Source: Paenibacillus sp. YN15 (GTDB taxonomy: Bacteria > Bacillota > Bacilli > Paenibacillales > NBRC-103111). From it: 64,000 bases of DNA. The first letter of the stretch is position 1; every line of letters begins with the position of its first letter. The stretch covers positions 1,398-65,397 of the forward strand of contig NZ_QMFA01000027.1 of assembly GCF_003285005.1 (NCBI RefSeq). The letters are read 5' to 3'. Positions 6,612 through 14,274 of this stretch are shown here, one piece after another. Both the position numbers and the translations under genes were made by a program. Below the pieces are notes generated by a model that had not been told where the DNA came from, did no database searches, and saw only the letters and a program-made list of their open reading frames with translations.

Positions 6612-7537
6612 TGGCGAAGGTTAAACTGTTTACGCATACGGATTTGGACGGAATCGGCTGCGCAATCGTAGCGTTTTACGCATTCGGCCGCGAAAACGTT
6701 GACGTAGAATACTGCGATTACAACAACGTCAATGAGCGGATTTCATCATTCCTGGATTCCGGTAAGGTGGCGGATTATAGCGACGTGTTTATAACGGACA
6801 TCTCCGTCAACGAGGCGGTGGCCGAGCGGTTGGATGCGCTGGACGCCGAAGAGGAGTGCGTGCGCCTATTCGACCACCACGCGACTGAAAAATGGCTTGA
6901 CCGGAAGTATAGTTGGGCGTTTGTTCAAGAACACATAAACACGTTCAGCAAAGAGTTGTCCAGCGGGACTTACGCGTTTTACCGTTTCGTTTGTTGTTAC
7001 GGATTTGCTGGAATCTGTGAGAGACCGCAATTATCTCCGTTCGTGGAAAAGGTTCGCCGCTACGATACCTGGGAGTGGAAAACAACCTACGGTGATATCC
7101 ACGCGAAGGAGCTGAACGATCTTTTCTACCTCATCGGACGTGACCGCTTTATCGACCGGTTTATGGCGAATCCATCCGTCGATTTCACGGAATCCGAGCG
7201 CCTGCTCCTCGATATCGAATCCGGACGCCGGGAAGCGTACATGAAGCGCAAGCTCCGCGAAGTATCCGTACGCGAAATCGCCGGACGGAAGGTTGGCGTC
7301 GTATTTGCGGAACAGTACGTCAGCGAACTCGGTAACCGAATCGTAGAGGAGCGGACGGATATCGATTGTGTGGCGATGGTTAATCCGTCACTATCCGTTA
7401 GCTGGCGTGGGATTGACCGGATGGACTGCGGACAGTTTGCGCAGACGTTCGGTGGTGGCGGGCATAAGAACGCAGCCGGATCGCCTGTTACGGGCGACAT
7501 GCGTGCGCAGATTGTCAGCGTAATATTCGGGAGGTAG
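6611..7537 (+). CDS. DHH/DHHA1 family phosphodiesterase (NrnB-like)
   Basis: A 308-residue DHH-family phosphodiesterase. The metal-binding motifs are in order: HTDLDG (D11, D13), ITD (D63), DHH (88-90), and a C-terminal DHHA1 substrate motif GGGGHKNAAG (281-290). The family includes oligoribonucleases such as Bacillus NrnA/NrnB and phosphatases acting on pAp, pApA or cyclic dinucleotides. In a phage it could recycle nanoRNA or short oligonucleotides, or remove nucleotide signals; the sequence alone does not decide. It sits at the end of the small early gene cluster, coupled to the gene before it. Confidence 0.88.
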   Translation: MAKVKLFTHTDLDGIGCAIVAFYAFGRENVDVEYCDYNNVNERISSFLDSGKVADYSDVFITDISVNEAVAERLDALDAEEECVRLFDHHATEKWLDRKYSWAFVQEHINTFSKELSSGTYAFYRFVCCYGFAGICERPQLSPFVEKVRRYDTWEWKTTYGDIHAKELNDLFYLIGRDRFIDRFMANPSVDFTESERLLLDIESGRREAYMKRKLREVSVREIAGRKVGVVFAEQYVSELGNRIVEERTDIDCVAMVNPSLSVSWRGIDRMDCGQFAQTFGGGGHKNAAGSPVTGDMRAQIVSVIFGR

Positions 7538-7738
7538 CGAGAAACTGCGCGATAGCGAGCATGAGCGAGAATAACGGAGGTGCGGAAATACAGCGGCAGG
7601 CTGGCGGAGCGTAAGTAAATTATTGCACAGTTAAATGCGTGAATATCGTTGCGGCATATTACGGAGCGTTCAGTGGCGGCGTAAACGGTAAATCGCGGAA
7701 TTTGAACTTTGCGGAATTTTAACGGGGAGGTTACGATA
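7538..7738. other. Intergenic, no gene seen
   Basis: About 200 bases without a supported gene. Only frames under 20 codons occur. There is no clear promoter or terminator; GGGGAGG near the right end is the ribosome binding site of the next gene. Confidence 0.5.
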
Positions 7739-8182
7739 ATGGCAAATAAGCAGCCCACGGCAACCAAGCGCAACCTAGCGGAGGATATGAGGATTTGCGA
7801 AGTTGCTACGCCGGGTAATTGGTTCGTGATGCACGATACGGATATTACCGTAGAAGACCCGCCAGGAAGCGGCTATACGGACAGTATCGGATACGCGAGT
7901 TCCGTTATTGACGCGCAGTTTATCGCGGAAGCCCGTACCGGTTGGCCTCACGCAATCCAGCGGGCAATTGAGGCGGAGGACTTGGCGGATCATTTACGCG
8001 CAGAAATAGCGTACTTGTCCGCATTCCAATCGGAACTACTCCGCCAGCTCGGTAAGCAGCGTGCGTATACGTATTTCCTGCGCGAGTGCCTGCGTAATGG
8101 CGTACAGATTCCGTACGATTACAATTTCAGCGCGTTTAAGGAGGCGTATGGCGGTGGTGAAACGCAAGACTACGAAATCTGA
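7739..8182 (+). CDS. Ead/Ea22-like phage protein
   Basis: A 147-residue protein with the pattern of Ead/Ea22-like early phage proteins: RICEVATPGNWF at residues 18-29, then an IDAQFIAEARTGWPHAIQRAIE segment and a C-terminal coiled helix. Family members occur in early regions of many phages; their biochemical role is unknown. ATG 7739 follows GGGGAGG; the upstream extension to 7709 lies inside the ribosome binding site. The 3' end overlaps the next gene by about 35 bases. Confidence 0.6.
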   Translation: MANKQPTATKRNLAEDMRICEVATPGNWFVMHDTDITVEDPPGSGYTDSIGYASSVIDAQFIAEARTGWPHAIQRAIEAEDLADHLRAEIAYLSAFQSELLRQLGKQRAYTYFLRECLRNGVQIPYDYNFSAFKEAYGGGETQDYEI

Positions 8183-8591
8183 CGCAGAGGAAACGCAGAT
8201 TAAACGGATTACGAATGAGCAACGAAAGGACTGGCGTACGCTTCCGGTATCCGAGTGGAATACGTTGACGTTCACCGTTTACTTTACGGAGAAGAATGCG
8301 GAGTTATACGGAGTCGAATACGTTCCGCTGCGGAATTGGCGTTTTGAACAAGCGCAGATTAAACGGATGTTGGACGCATACGGGCCGGAGATTCTGCGCC
8401 AGGCTTGCGAGGAGTGTTTCCGCGACTATAAGCCTACGCGGGAATATCCGGTGCTGACGGCGGGATTTGCGCTGAGTTACCGGGTGAATACGATTATTCC
8501 GCGGTTGGTTGCGGAGAGAGCGAGGGAGGAGCGTAGAGCGGAGGTCGTGCGTGAGGGTCCGAGTGTGACGGAGTTGGAAGCGTGGCTGTAG
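8148..8591 (+). CDS. Hypothetical protein, 147 aa
   Basis: Not recognised. Basic N-terminus (MAVVKRKTTKSDAEETQIKR) followed by a helical domain with an AQIKRMLDAYGPEILRQACEEC segment (about 77-98). The last 40 residues are a helix rich in arginine and glutamate. AAGGAGG precedes ATG 8148. The gene starts inside the previous one and ends 17 bases before the converging leftward gene. Confidence 0.7.
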   Translation: MAVVKRKTTKSDAEETQIKRITNEQRKDWRTLPVSEWNTLTFTVYFTEKNAELYGVEYVPLRNWRFEQAQIKRMLDAYGPEILRQACEECFRDYKPTREYPVLTAGFALSYRVNTIIPRLVAERAREERRAEVVREGPSVTELEAWL

Positions 8592-8607
8592 CGTAGGGTG
8601 TTGCGGA

Positions 8608-8811
8608 TCAATGCGTGATATAGCGTCCGTCTGCGGTCTTAGTGAGGCGCGACTTACACTTCGGACATACGCTGCTACCGCCCATTAAGCGGAATTGCTT
8701 ACCGCAGACCGGGCAGCTTACGGATTCCGAGCGGATGTCGCGCGATGCCTGGCGGACAACTGCGAAGATGATAAAAGCGCCGAGACCGACGATTACGCCG
8801 AATACGATCAT
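8608..8811 (-). CDS. Small membrane protein with zinc ribbon
   Basis: A 67-residue leftward protein: one N-terminal membrane segment (residues 2-20, VFGVIVGLGAFIIFAVV) and a cytoplasmic or external zinc ribbon formed by CPVC (about 33-36) and CPKC (about 50-53). Start ATG 8811 has GGAGG at good spacing. It lies 15 bases downstream of the repressor-like gene, probably in one leftward operon transcribed in the prophage state. Roles in superinfection exclusion or signalling are possible but unsupported. Confidence 0.75.
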   Translation of the reverse strand: MIVFGVIVGLGAFIIFAVVRQASRDIRSESVSCPVCGKQFRLMGGSSVCPKCKSRLTKTADGRYITH

Positions 8812-8826
8812 TTGCGGATACCTCCG

Positions 8827-9042
8827 TTATTTTTCTTCGACGAATTCGACTACGTTCTCAATCCGGCAGTCAAGGAATGCGCATATCTTCGCGATTACAT
8901 CCAGCGCAACCCATTCGTCCTTGTTAATCTTCGTATACGTTGATGGGGCGATTCCGGTTTCACTCCGGAGCGTGGAGGCGCTGATATCTTTATTAATCAT
9001 CATAACTTTCAATGGCTTATAGCTTGGCCGGAGCTTCTTCAC
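8827..9042 (-). CDS. Cro/C1-type HTH regulator, probable repressor
   Basis: A 71-residue XRE-family protein. STLRSETGIAPSTYTKINKDEW (about 25-46) is the helix-turn-helix and ALDVIAKICAFLDCRIENVVEF is the typical following helix pair, matching the small HTH_26/YozG-like type. The GTG at 9042 was chosen because GAGGTG lies 9 bases upstream; an earlier GTG at 9054 is part of that site. It is transcribed away from the strong rightward promoter at 9116, and each promoter has an operator-like repeat over its -35 box, so it probably represses both. It lacks the C-terminal dimerisation/peptidase domain of LexA/CI-type repressors. Confidence 0.8.
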   Translation of the reverse strand: MKKLRPSYKPLKVMMINKDISASTLRSETGIAPSTYTKINKDEWVALDVIAKICAFLDCRIENVVEFVEEK

Positions 9043-9063
9043 GTATGTATTCACCTCAAGATA

Positions 9064-9092
9064 ATTTTACCAGCATGAGAGCAAATGAACAA
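9064..9092 (-). promoter_or_regulatory. Leftward promoter of the repressor-like gene
   Basis: On the minus strand: TTGTTC (9087-9092), 17 bases, TAAAAT (9064-9069). The -35 box lies inside operator-like site 1. The expected start leaves a very short leader before the GAGGTG of the HTH gene. Confidence 0.55.
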
Positions 9093-9133
9093 TTGCTAAG
9101 TTCTCGAAAAAACTATTGACAACTCATTAGTTC
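9087..9133. promoter_or_regulatory. Pair of operator-like inverted repeats
   Basis: Site 1 (9087-9103) is GAAC-N9-GTTC. Site 2 (9118-9133), read on the minus strand, is GAACTAATGAGTTGTC, which matches site 1 on the same strand (GAACTTAGCAATTGTTC) at most positions. Site 1 covers the leftward -35 box and site 2 the rightward -35 box. Confidence 0.5.
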
Positions 9134-9144
9134 AGGATTATTAT
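9116..9144 (+). promoter_or_regulatory. Strong rightward early promoter
   Basis: TTGACA (9116-9121), 17 bases, TATTAT (9139-9144): nearly consensus sigma-A. It faces the replication block and is overlapped by an operator-like repeat, as expected for a repressed lytic promoter. Confidence 0.8.
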
Positions 9145-9149
9145 GGGAA

Positions 9150-9360
9150 ATGTAAGCAACACGAAAACAAACGCAAGACACGATAAACTCCGCAACACTC
9201 GCCTCACCCAGCGTATCCACTACGCAAAACATACTCCGCACAACTGGCGCTCCCCTACGCGTCAACTTCGCACCAAAACCTCCGCAAAAGAGCCGCAGTA
9301 TCAGCGTACCCCTTACGCTGTGCTACCGGTTATCGCGCTCCCCTAACTGCGCGATACACT
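9150..9360 (+). other. C-rich leader with tandem CCCCT-loop hairpins
   Basis: The untranslated leader of the early operon, about 300 bases from promoter to first gene. About 9180-9300 is rich in C and poor in G on the plus strand, the profile of a Rho loading region. Two hairpins follow: CAGCGTA/TACGCTG (9302-9320, loop CCCCT) and TATCGCGC/GCGCGATA (9331-9356, loop containing CCCCT). A 67-codon frame (9143-9346) starts inside the -10 box and is not believed. Confidence 0.5.
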
Positions 9361-9448
9361 TTAGCGCGAGGTTATTCGTTTTCCTTGCGCAAGAGTGGCG
9401 GAAAGGAAACGAAAAGATGACGCAGAAATGCGAAGGAGGAACGCGATC

Positions 9449-9625
9449 ATGAAAAAGAACCTGATGAAGGGCGAAAGAGTAAGAATTCACGGGGACACCC
9501 CGATGCACGGCGAAGTAGGCGAAGTTGTTGAGGTGCTGGACGGTTTTGTGCGTGTAAAGTTCGTAAACTGGTCCGGCGGATACGTCGTGTTAATTTACGA
9601 AGGATATATCCGCGAACCATATTAA
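9449..9625 (+). CDS. Small SH3/KOW-like protein, 58 aa
   Basis: A 58-residue protein that looks like a single beta-barrel. MKGERVRIHGDTPMHGEVGEV is a KOW/SH3-like opening and VRVKFVNWSGGYVVLIYEGYI would give the remaining strands. It resembles single units of the large repeat proteins at 20762, 32114 and 35163. AAGGAGG precedes ATG 9449. First gene of the early operon. A GGGGA/TCCCC hairpin (9629-9644) follows it. Confidence 0.7.
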   Translation: MKKNLMKGERVRIHGDTPMHGEVGEVVEVLDGFVRVKFVNWSGGYVVLIYEGYIREPY

Positions 9626-9664
9626 AACGGGGACTCCGTTCCCCTTCCGAAAGGAGGCGCTAGT

Positions 9665-9862
9665 GTGGCGAGGAAGATTCGATTCCACCTCACGCGGTCG
9701 GATACGTTAGAAGTAAGCGCGAAGAAGTTTACCGATGTTGATAAGGCGTTTGACGCGCGCGATAAACTCGAAGCAAAAACAGGCGCAATCTGGCATGTAG
9801 TTGCGGAAACTTCTCTCGGAGACTGGACGGTGTTTCCGAGTGAGCGCGGCAACTGGCGCTAA
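9665..9862 (+). CDS. Hypothetical protein, 65 aa
   Basis: Not recognised. A small mixed alpha/beta protein; KKFTDVDKAFDARDKLEAKTG is a likely helix, flanked by beta segments (IRFHLTRSDTLEVS and IWHVVAETSLGDWTVF). GTG start with AAGGAGG at good spacing. Confidence 0.7.
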   Translation: MARKIRFHLTRSDTLEVSAKKFTDVDKAFDARDKLEAKTGAIWHVVAETSLGDWTVFPSERGNWR

Positions 9863-9888
9863 ATAAACAAAGGAAGGAGGCGCTACAC

Positions 9889-10119
9889 TTGCGCAACGAA
9901 ACGCTTATGACGATCCGCTTTGCGTTAAGAATCCGCATAGATACGTTGGCCGAACGCCTGCGCTTCTGGTCAGAGGAGTCCGATGATGCTTCCGCTCGGG
10001 TTACGGAAGAGACGCGCAAGGAGCTGGAGGAGACGCAAGTGGCTTATGACGCTGTTGTTCGGTTTCAGGATACCGGCGTGTGGCCGGAAGATGACCGGGA
10101 CAAGAACGGGTGTTCGTGA
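9889..10119 (+). CDS. Hypothetical protein, 76 aa
   Basis: Not recognised. A helical, charged protein with a likely coiled coil (DTLAERLRFWSEESDDASAR and EETRKELEETQVAYDAVVRFQ). TTG start preceded by GGAAGGAGG at 8 bases; an internal ATG at codon 7 is a possible alternative. Position in the early operon only. Confidence 0.65.
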   Translation: MRNETLMTIRFALRIRIDTLAERLRFWSEESDDASARVTEETRKELEETQVAYDAVVRFQDTGVWPEDDRDKNGCS

Positions 10120-10156
10120 TAATATAAACGTATGAGAACGAGAGGAGTGAGCGGAG

Positions 10157-11257
10157 GTGAACGAGGAGACAGTCGTAATCAGCCTCGATAAAGTAACGGT
10201 CGGCCGCTATCAAGTATGGGGCAGCATGAGCAAGGAAACGTATGAACAGTTCCGCGAGAGTATCCGTAACAACGGAATCGCACAGCGGATTATTGTGGAT
10301 GAGGATTACGTCATCATTGACGGACACCATCGTTACCGCGCGGCAATTGATTGCGGATTAACGGAAATTCCCGTTGAAGTCATCCGCGGGTTAACGGAAG
10401 AAGAGAAAGAAGGGCAAGCGTATTGGCGGAATACGCTGAGCCGGAGTTTAACGCCGAAGGACTTAAAACCCGTTGCGAAGAGGTTGCGGGATCAAGGAAA
10501 AAGCTACCGACTCATAGGTAACTGGCTCGGTAAGCACCACACTACGGTAGTGGAATGGTTAAAAGAAGCCGATGTGGCGTGTTCAACTGGTGGAAAATCA
10601 ACAGTTGACCAAATCGAATCCGCAGATGGAAAGCTCCGGCCAGCATCCGCAGCATCCGCTGAAACGCTAACCGAGCGCGAACAAACCGCAGTCCGTATGC
10701 GCGAGGAGGGCGCTACTCTCCGGGAAATAGCGAAAGCAATCGGAGTATCATCACATATTACCGCAGCAAATACGCTAAAACGCGCAGAAGAGAAGGCGGT
10801 ACTAGCTGCACGAGTGAGTACGGAACCGTCCGAACCTGAGCCGGAAGAGCAAGCGGATGAGTCCGAAGATTGTGGCGAACCAGTCTGGTGGGACTCCGAG
10901 ATAGAACCGGAAGACGCAGCAGCGATTAAAAAGGCGGAGCAAGACGCGCATATTCAGAAAGTATACGAAATGGTCGAGTATATGGCGCGGACAGCCGCAG
11001 AGGCTCCGATGTATACCGAAAACGATATGAGCGCTGACAATCGGCTGCTATACTACATCCACTGCAACTTGCGCCCATTCCTCGGAAAGTACAGCGGGTC
11101 GTTCGGAGCATATTCCAGCGCAAAGGATGAGCGCGCCAAGGAGTTGTACGTTGAACAAGTACAACTATTAACAGAAATTGGATTGCGTGTTCTTCTTACA
11201 ATAGACCAAGATTCTATTTATAAAATTCTGGAGGTGCTTGGCCGTGACTTCAATTAG
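10157..11257 (+). CDS. ParB/Srx-fold protein with helix-turn-helix
   Basis: A 366-residue protein. Residues 1-90 are a ParB/Srx-type domain with the motif IDGHHRYRAA (54-63), where the usual E of GE(H)RxRA is replaced. A first HTH follows at about 110-135 (YRLIGNWLGKHHTTVVEWLKE). A second, sigma region 4-like HTH is at about 172-205 (TLTEREQTAVRMREEG, then REIAKAIGVSSHITAANTL). The rest is acidic and unrecognised. Phage ParB-like proteins act in replication or partition, or as CTP-dependent DNA-binding switches. GTG start with an AGGAG upstream. Base composition becomes AT-rich from about 11150, inside the last 35 codons, and stays so in the next gene. Confidence 0.82.
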   Translation: MNEETVVISLDKVTVGRYQVWGSMSKETYEQFRESIRNNGIAQRIIVDEDYVIIDGHHRYRAAIDCGLTEIPVEVIRGLTEEEKEGQAYWRNTLSRSLTPKDLKPVAKRLRDQGKSYRLIGNWLGKHHTTVVEWLKEADVACSTGGKSTVDQIESADGKLRPASAASAETLTEREQTAVRMREEGATLREIAKAIGVSSHITAANTLKRAEEKAVLAARVSTEPSEPEPEEQADESEDCGEPVWWDSEIEPEDAAAIKKAEQDAHIQKVYEMVEYMARTAAEAPMYTENDMSADNRLLYYIHCNLRPFLGKYSGSFGAYSSAKDERAKELYVEQVQLLTEIGLRVLLTIDQDSIYKILEVLGRDFN

Positions 11258-12425
11258 AACTAATAGAGACGGGGATCGTTTGTTTGATAAATTTCAAGTT
11301 CTTTCTGGTAAAAAGACAGACCCCATGCTTCCTGCGCAACTAAGAACAACAGGACTAGACATCCTTAGGGAATCTCCTTTCCCTGCTTTTGGATTTACCA
11401 AGGCTGGTGTTAACTTAGGTGATCGCAAACAAGTGTTTATACCTGCATCTTGTAGTTCACCAGCAGTAAGGCTTCACGGCAGCGCTATAACGAAAGGAAA
11501 GCTTCACGAAGTTAATCTCCAGACATTTGACAGCATGATTGAAGTTGTTCATGAGAAATTAGTCCACCAACCCAAGTTACCAGAGGCCTTAAAACGCCTA
11601 CTTGGCCCTTCGTGGGAGACGAGGCTTAACGATTCTATCAGCGAGCAGCAGCTTAAGAACAAATTTTATCAAATGCTTATTGCCGGTATCGGCATGTCTG
11701 ATTCGGAGGTAATGGTTTCCTCGTTCGCACTTGTGCAGTACATTACATCGAGACCGCAAGGACACCAGCTTAACAAATTTCTGGCCGAGTCCGGGATTGA
11801 TAAGACAAAGCAAAAGGAAGTTTATCAAGCTTGGGTTTCCGGTGGGTTGGGGAACTTCATACGAGAATCTTATGCGCTTAATCCGTGGTTCAACCCAACT
11901 AACACAAAAGTTATGGACATATATAACGAGCACGTAAGGAGGAATGGGAAGGGAGACCTTTCGATGTTCGGAGTGGTAAAGGATGTTGTATCCGACGCTC
12001 AGGAGTTCTCTTCGTTCGGAAATCGCGATTCTATTCTTTCGGCCATGGAGACGTTCTTGGGACGTATGAAAGGCGATTCCGAACCTGCTCGGATAATCGC
12101 GCCGGATAATGGGCTAAGGGTGGCTAAGTTGTCGGAATCACGCGCTGGATCTGGTCGCACACAGTCGGCCGACGAGAAGGAGTTGCGCCGGATAATCTCG
12201 GTATACGCTAGGGCCGAGGATATTCCGTACAGCAGCGCTATCCGGCAGTTTGAGGAGCGGTATATGACGGTACACCGCGTAAACATCCGCCAAAAGGCGG
12301 CGCAGATGTCGCGCGACAACGGTTTCGAGCAGATAAATACCGTTGACTATCTCGCCAGGACCGGAAATCTTGATCGGGGGATCAACGTTGCTCGCGGATT
12401 GGGCCGGAGTAGCATCGTAATATAA
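11244..12425 (+). CDS. Hypothetical protein with mosaic composition, 393 aa
   Basis: Not recognised. Mostly helical; segments such as PSWETRLNDSISEQQLKNKF and NFIRESYALNPWFNPT have no motif known to me. The C-terminus ends in a helical HTH-like stretch (SSAIRQFEERYMTVHRVNIRQKAAQMS). The GTG at 11244 has GGAGG 9 bases upstream; a TTG at 11238 is too close to it. Codon use of the first two thirds (to about 11950) is AT-rich and lacks the GCGGA-type words typical of neighbours, then switches to the local style. This suggests a recombinant gene. Confidence 0.7.
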   Translation: MTSIRTNRDGDRLFDKFQVLSGKKTDPMLPAQLRTTGLDILRESPFPAFGFTKAGVNLGDRKQVFIPASCSSPAVRLHGSAITKGKLHEVNLQTFDSMIEVVHEKLVHQPKLPEALKRLLGPSWETRLNDSISEQQLKNKFYQMLIAGIGMSDSEVMVSSFALVQYITSRPQGHQLNKFLAESGIDKTKQKEVYQAWVSGGLGNFIRESYALNPWFNPTNTKVMDIYNEHVRRNGKGDLSMFGVVKDVVSDAQEFSSFGNRDSILSAMETFLGRMKGDSEPARIIAPDNGLRVAKLSESRAGSGRTQSADEKELRRIISVYARAEDIPYSSAIRQFEERYMTVHRVNIRQKAAQMSRDNGFEQINTVDYLARTGNLDRGINVARGLGRSSIVI

Positions 12426-12441
12426 ACGGAGGTATACGAAT

Positions 12442-12672
12442 ATGGACGCTTTACATCGTAACACAAACGCAATCATTCCGTCAAATAGACGCAAACTTAC
12501 CACGTTATCACACGCAATATCACTCGGCCGTCAATTGGCGTACATTAAGCGGACGGGTGCAGCTGATCACATCGGAGGTTATGCGGAGTGGATCGCATTA
12601 GCCGGATACACGCGTCAGCAAGCCGATAGGTTAGTGGCGTTGTATGACTCGCTGTCCGCAAAGGAGGCTTAA
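12442..12672 (+). CDS. Small helical protein, DUF3102-like
   Basis: A 76-residue protein. LGRQLAYIKRTGAADHIGGYAEWI followed by AGYTRQQADRLVALYDSL resembles the short helical DUF3102-type phage and plasmid proteins, where a GEWxxWL/VGxSxRTAxxLM pattern is seen. No activity is assigned. GGAGGTAT precedes ATG 12442. It ends one base before the next small gene. Confidence 0.55.
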   Translation: MDALHRNTNAIIPSNRRKLTTLSHAISLGRQLAYIKRTGAADHIGGYAEWIALAGYTRQQADRLVALYDSLSAKEA

Positions 12673-12673
12673 C

Positions 12674-12808
12674 ATGAGGCGGTATGTATCGGAATACAGC
12701 GGAAACACGGCGCAGTTACTTCGCGACCTGGCGGCATTAGCGCAGAGTGACCGCGTCAGGCGCATATGGCTGCGGATGCTGGAGCGGAGGGGCGTTGCGC
12801 AAGGTTGA
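12674..12808 (+). CDS. Hypothetical protein, 44 aa
   Basis: Reads MRRYVSEYSGNTAQLLRDLA and ends LRMLERRGVAQG; helical and basic. AAGGAGG lies 6 bases before the ATG and overlaps the end of the previous gene, which supports coupling. Function unknown. Confidence 0.6.
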   Translation: MRRYVSEYSGNTAQLLRDLAALAQSDRVRRIWLRMLERRGVAQG

Positions 12809-12840
12809 CGCAAACTGTGCGATAGAAGGGATGGATAAAA

Positions 12841-13185
12841 ATGAAAACTGAAATGCAGATTCAACAGGAAAACGTCTTGGAGCTTATCAGGCTGATCGCG
12901 GAAAACCCTGAATTAAGAATATTGCCGATGGTAGATTCTGAAATTGTAGCTGACGAAGGGTATTGTTCGTGGGTTGGATGCTTCGGTGAAGCGCAGGTGG
13001 ATGAAGTTTTTTCTAAGGGCGAGCGCCTTTATATCCGTTCCGATGACGAGGAAGGTCTGATTGAAGAAGTGTACGACAATTTGGATGGGCCTATAACGGA
13101 TGAAGAAGCGGAAGAAACGGCAAAGGAGATCGTTTCCGGCTATGAGTGGGAAAAGGTTATTTTAGTAAGGATAGCCTGCCCGTAA
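12841..13185 (+). CDS. Hypothetical acidic protein, 114 aa
   Basis: Not recognised by function. Strongly acidic (SDDEEGLIEEVYDN, TDEEAEETAKEI), with an N-terminal helix and a central hydrophobic beta segment (YCSWVGCFGEAQVDEVF). Proteins with this layout are frequent in early regions of Firmicute phages. AGAAGGGATGG precedes ATG 12841. Codon use is slightly more AT-rich than its neighbours. Confidence 0.65.
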   Translation: MKTEMQIQQENVLELIRLIAENPELRILPMVDSEIVADEGYCSWVGCFGEAQVDEVFSKGERLYIRSDDEEGLIEEVYDNLDGPITDEEAEETAKEIVSGYEWEKVILVRIACP

Positions 13186-13226
13186 CTTCGCAGTACGACG
13201 ACATGGCGCAAAGGAGGGAACGCTAA

Positions 13227-14042
13227 TTGACGGAGTCAGCAACGCAACACAGTCGCAAGTGTTTACTATCCGGAGTATGTACGTTAGCGAACACCGCTAA
13301 TTGTACGCCGTTGTGCGCCTCATACATCGGAATGCACGGCATCTCAGGCGTCGGCGGGCGCATGGGTAGCGCGAATGTTCCGGCCGAATACCGTATGCTT
13401 ACGCTAGCCACAAGCCCGGCGCGGGAGGCGCAAGCAATCGGACCAGACAATGAGGGCTGCGCCAGACTATACCGCGCGTACAACGTAATCGAACGATACG
13501 TTGCGACATTTCCGCGGATGTTTGCGGAAGGTGGCGAGGGGCAGCGTATCAAATCGCTATATCTATACTCCGCAGAACCTGGAACGGGAAAGACGACGAC
13601 AGCAGCGGCAATACTGGCGGAATTTCTCATCGTCCATTACGTCGGAAGCCTGCGGAGAGGATTAACGCCAGCTGAGCGGCCAGCGTACTTCCTCGACGTG
13701 AACGCCTGGCAGACGCTGTACAACGGATTCAACCGTTCAAATGTTCCGCAGGCAACCGCAGAGCCGATCGCAGCCGAATATTACGCGGTGGAGGAGCGCG
13801 CAAAAACGTCAGCCTTCGCCGTCCTTGACGATATCGGCGTAAGATCCGCAACCGAAGCGTTCCGAGCGGATTTACACGGAATTATCAATTACCGCGTGGC
13901 GAACGGACTACCTACGGTATATACGAGTAACGTTCCGATGGCGGAGTTATCAAGCGTCTTTGACGCTAGATTAGCGGACCGGATACGGGATATGACGGCG
14001 GAGATCGAGTTCAGCGGACAATCGCGGAGGGGGATGCGTTGA
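13227..14042 (+). CDS. DnaC-like helicase loader ATPase
   Basis: A 271-residue AAA+ protein that probably loads the adjacent DnaB-type helicase. Four N-terminal cysteines (KCLLSGVC, then NCTPLC, about residues 11-29) look like a zinc site seen in some phage loaders. Walker A is EPGTGKTT (about 113-120), Walker B is FAVLDDIG (about 195-202), and VYTSNVPM fits sensor 1. TTG start with AAAGGAGGG upstream. It lies before two small genes and then the helicase and primase, the usual order in Bacillales phages. Confidence 0.85.
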   Translation: MTESATQHSRKCLLSGVCTLANTANCTPLCASYIGMHGISGVGGRMGSANVPAEYRMLTLATSPAREAQAIGPDNEGCARLYRAYNVIERYVATFPRMFAEGGEGQRIKSLYLYSAEPGTGKTTTAAAILAEFLIVHYVGSLRRGLTPAERPAYFLDVNAWQTLYNGFNRSNVPQATAEPIAAEYYAVEERAKTSAFAVLDDIGVRSATEAFRADLHGIINYRVANGLPTVYTSNVPMAELSSVFDARLADRIRDMTAEIEFSGQSRRGMR

Positions 14043-14043
14043 A

Positions 14044-14274
14044 TTGATGCTGCGAGAAGCCGAAAAGCTATCTCCTGGAGACTTAATAAAATGTATATAC
14101 CCAGGATATCAGTCAGGACTTAAGATAGATACCTATTATGTGGTTGAACGAACATGTATAGGTAATTATGACGGCGTTGTATACTTGAGAGGTTTCCCAG
14201 AACGTCGCGTGCATGTAAATGGTGTAACGGAAACCGCAGGATGTTTTGACATACGTTGGTTTGATAGGAGATGA
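14044..14274 (+). CDS. Hypothetical protein, 76 aa
   Basis: A small beta-rich protein (LSPGDLIKCIYPGYQSGLKI, YYVVERTCIGNYDGVVYLRGF) of SH3-like appearance. Start may be TTG 14044 or ATG 14047; GGAGG lies inside the end of the loader gene. AT-rich codon use differs from its neighbours, so it may be a recent insertion together with the next gene. Confidence 0.65.
   Translation: MMLREAEKLSPGDLIKCIYPGYQSGLKIDTYYVVERTCIGNYDGVVYLRGFPERRVHVNGVTETAGCFDIRWFDRR

Noticed and set aside
9143-9346. 67-codon frame just after the early promoter
   Set aside because: Its start lies in the -10 box, so the expected transcript would not contain it; no ribosome binding site.
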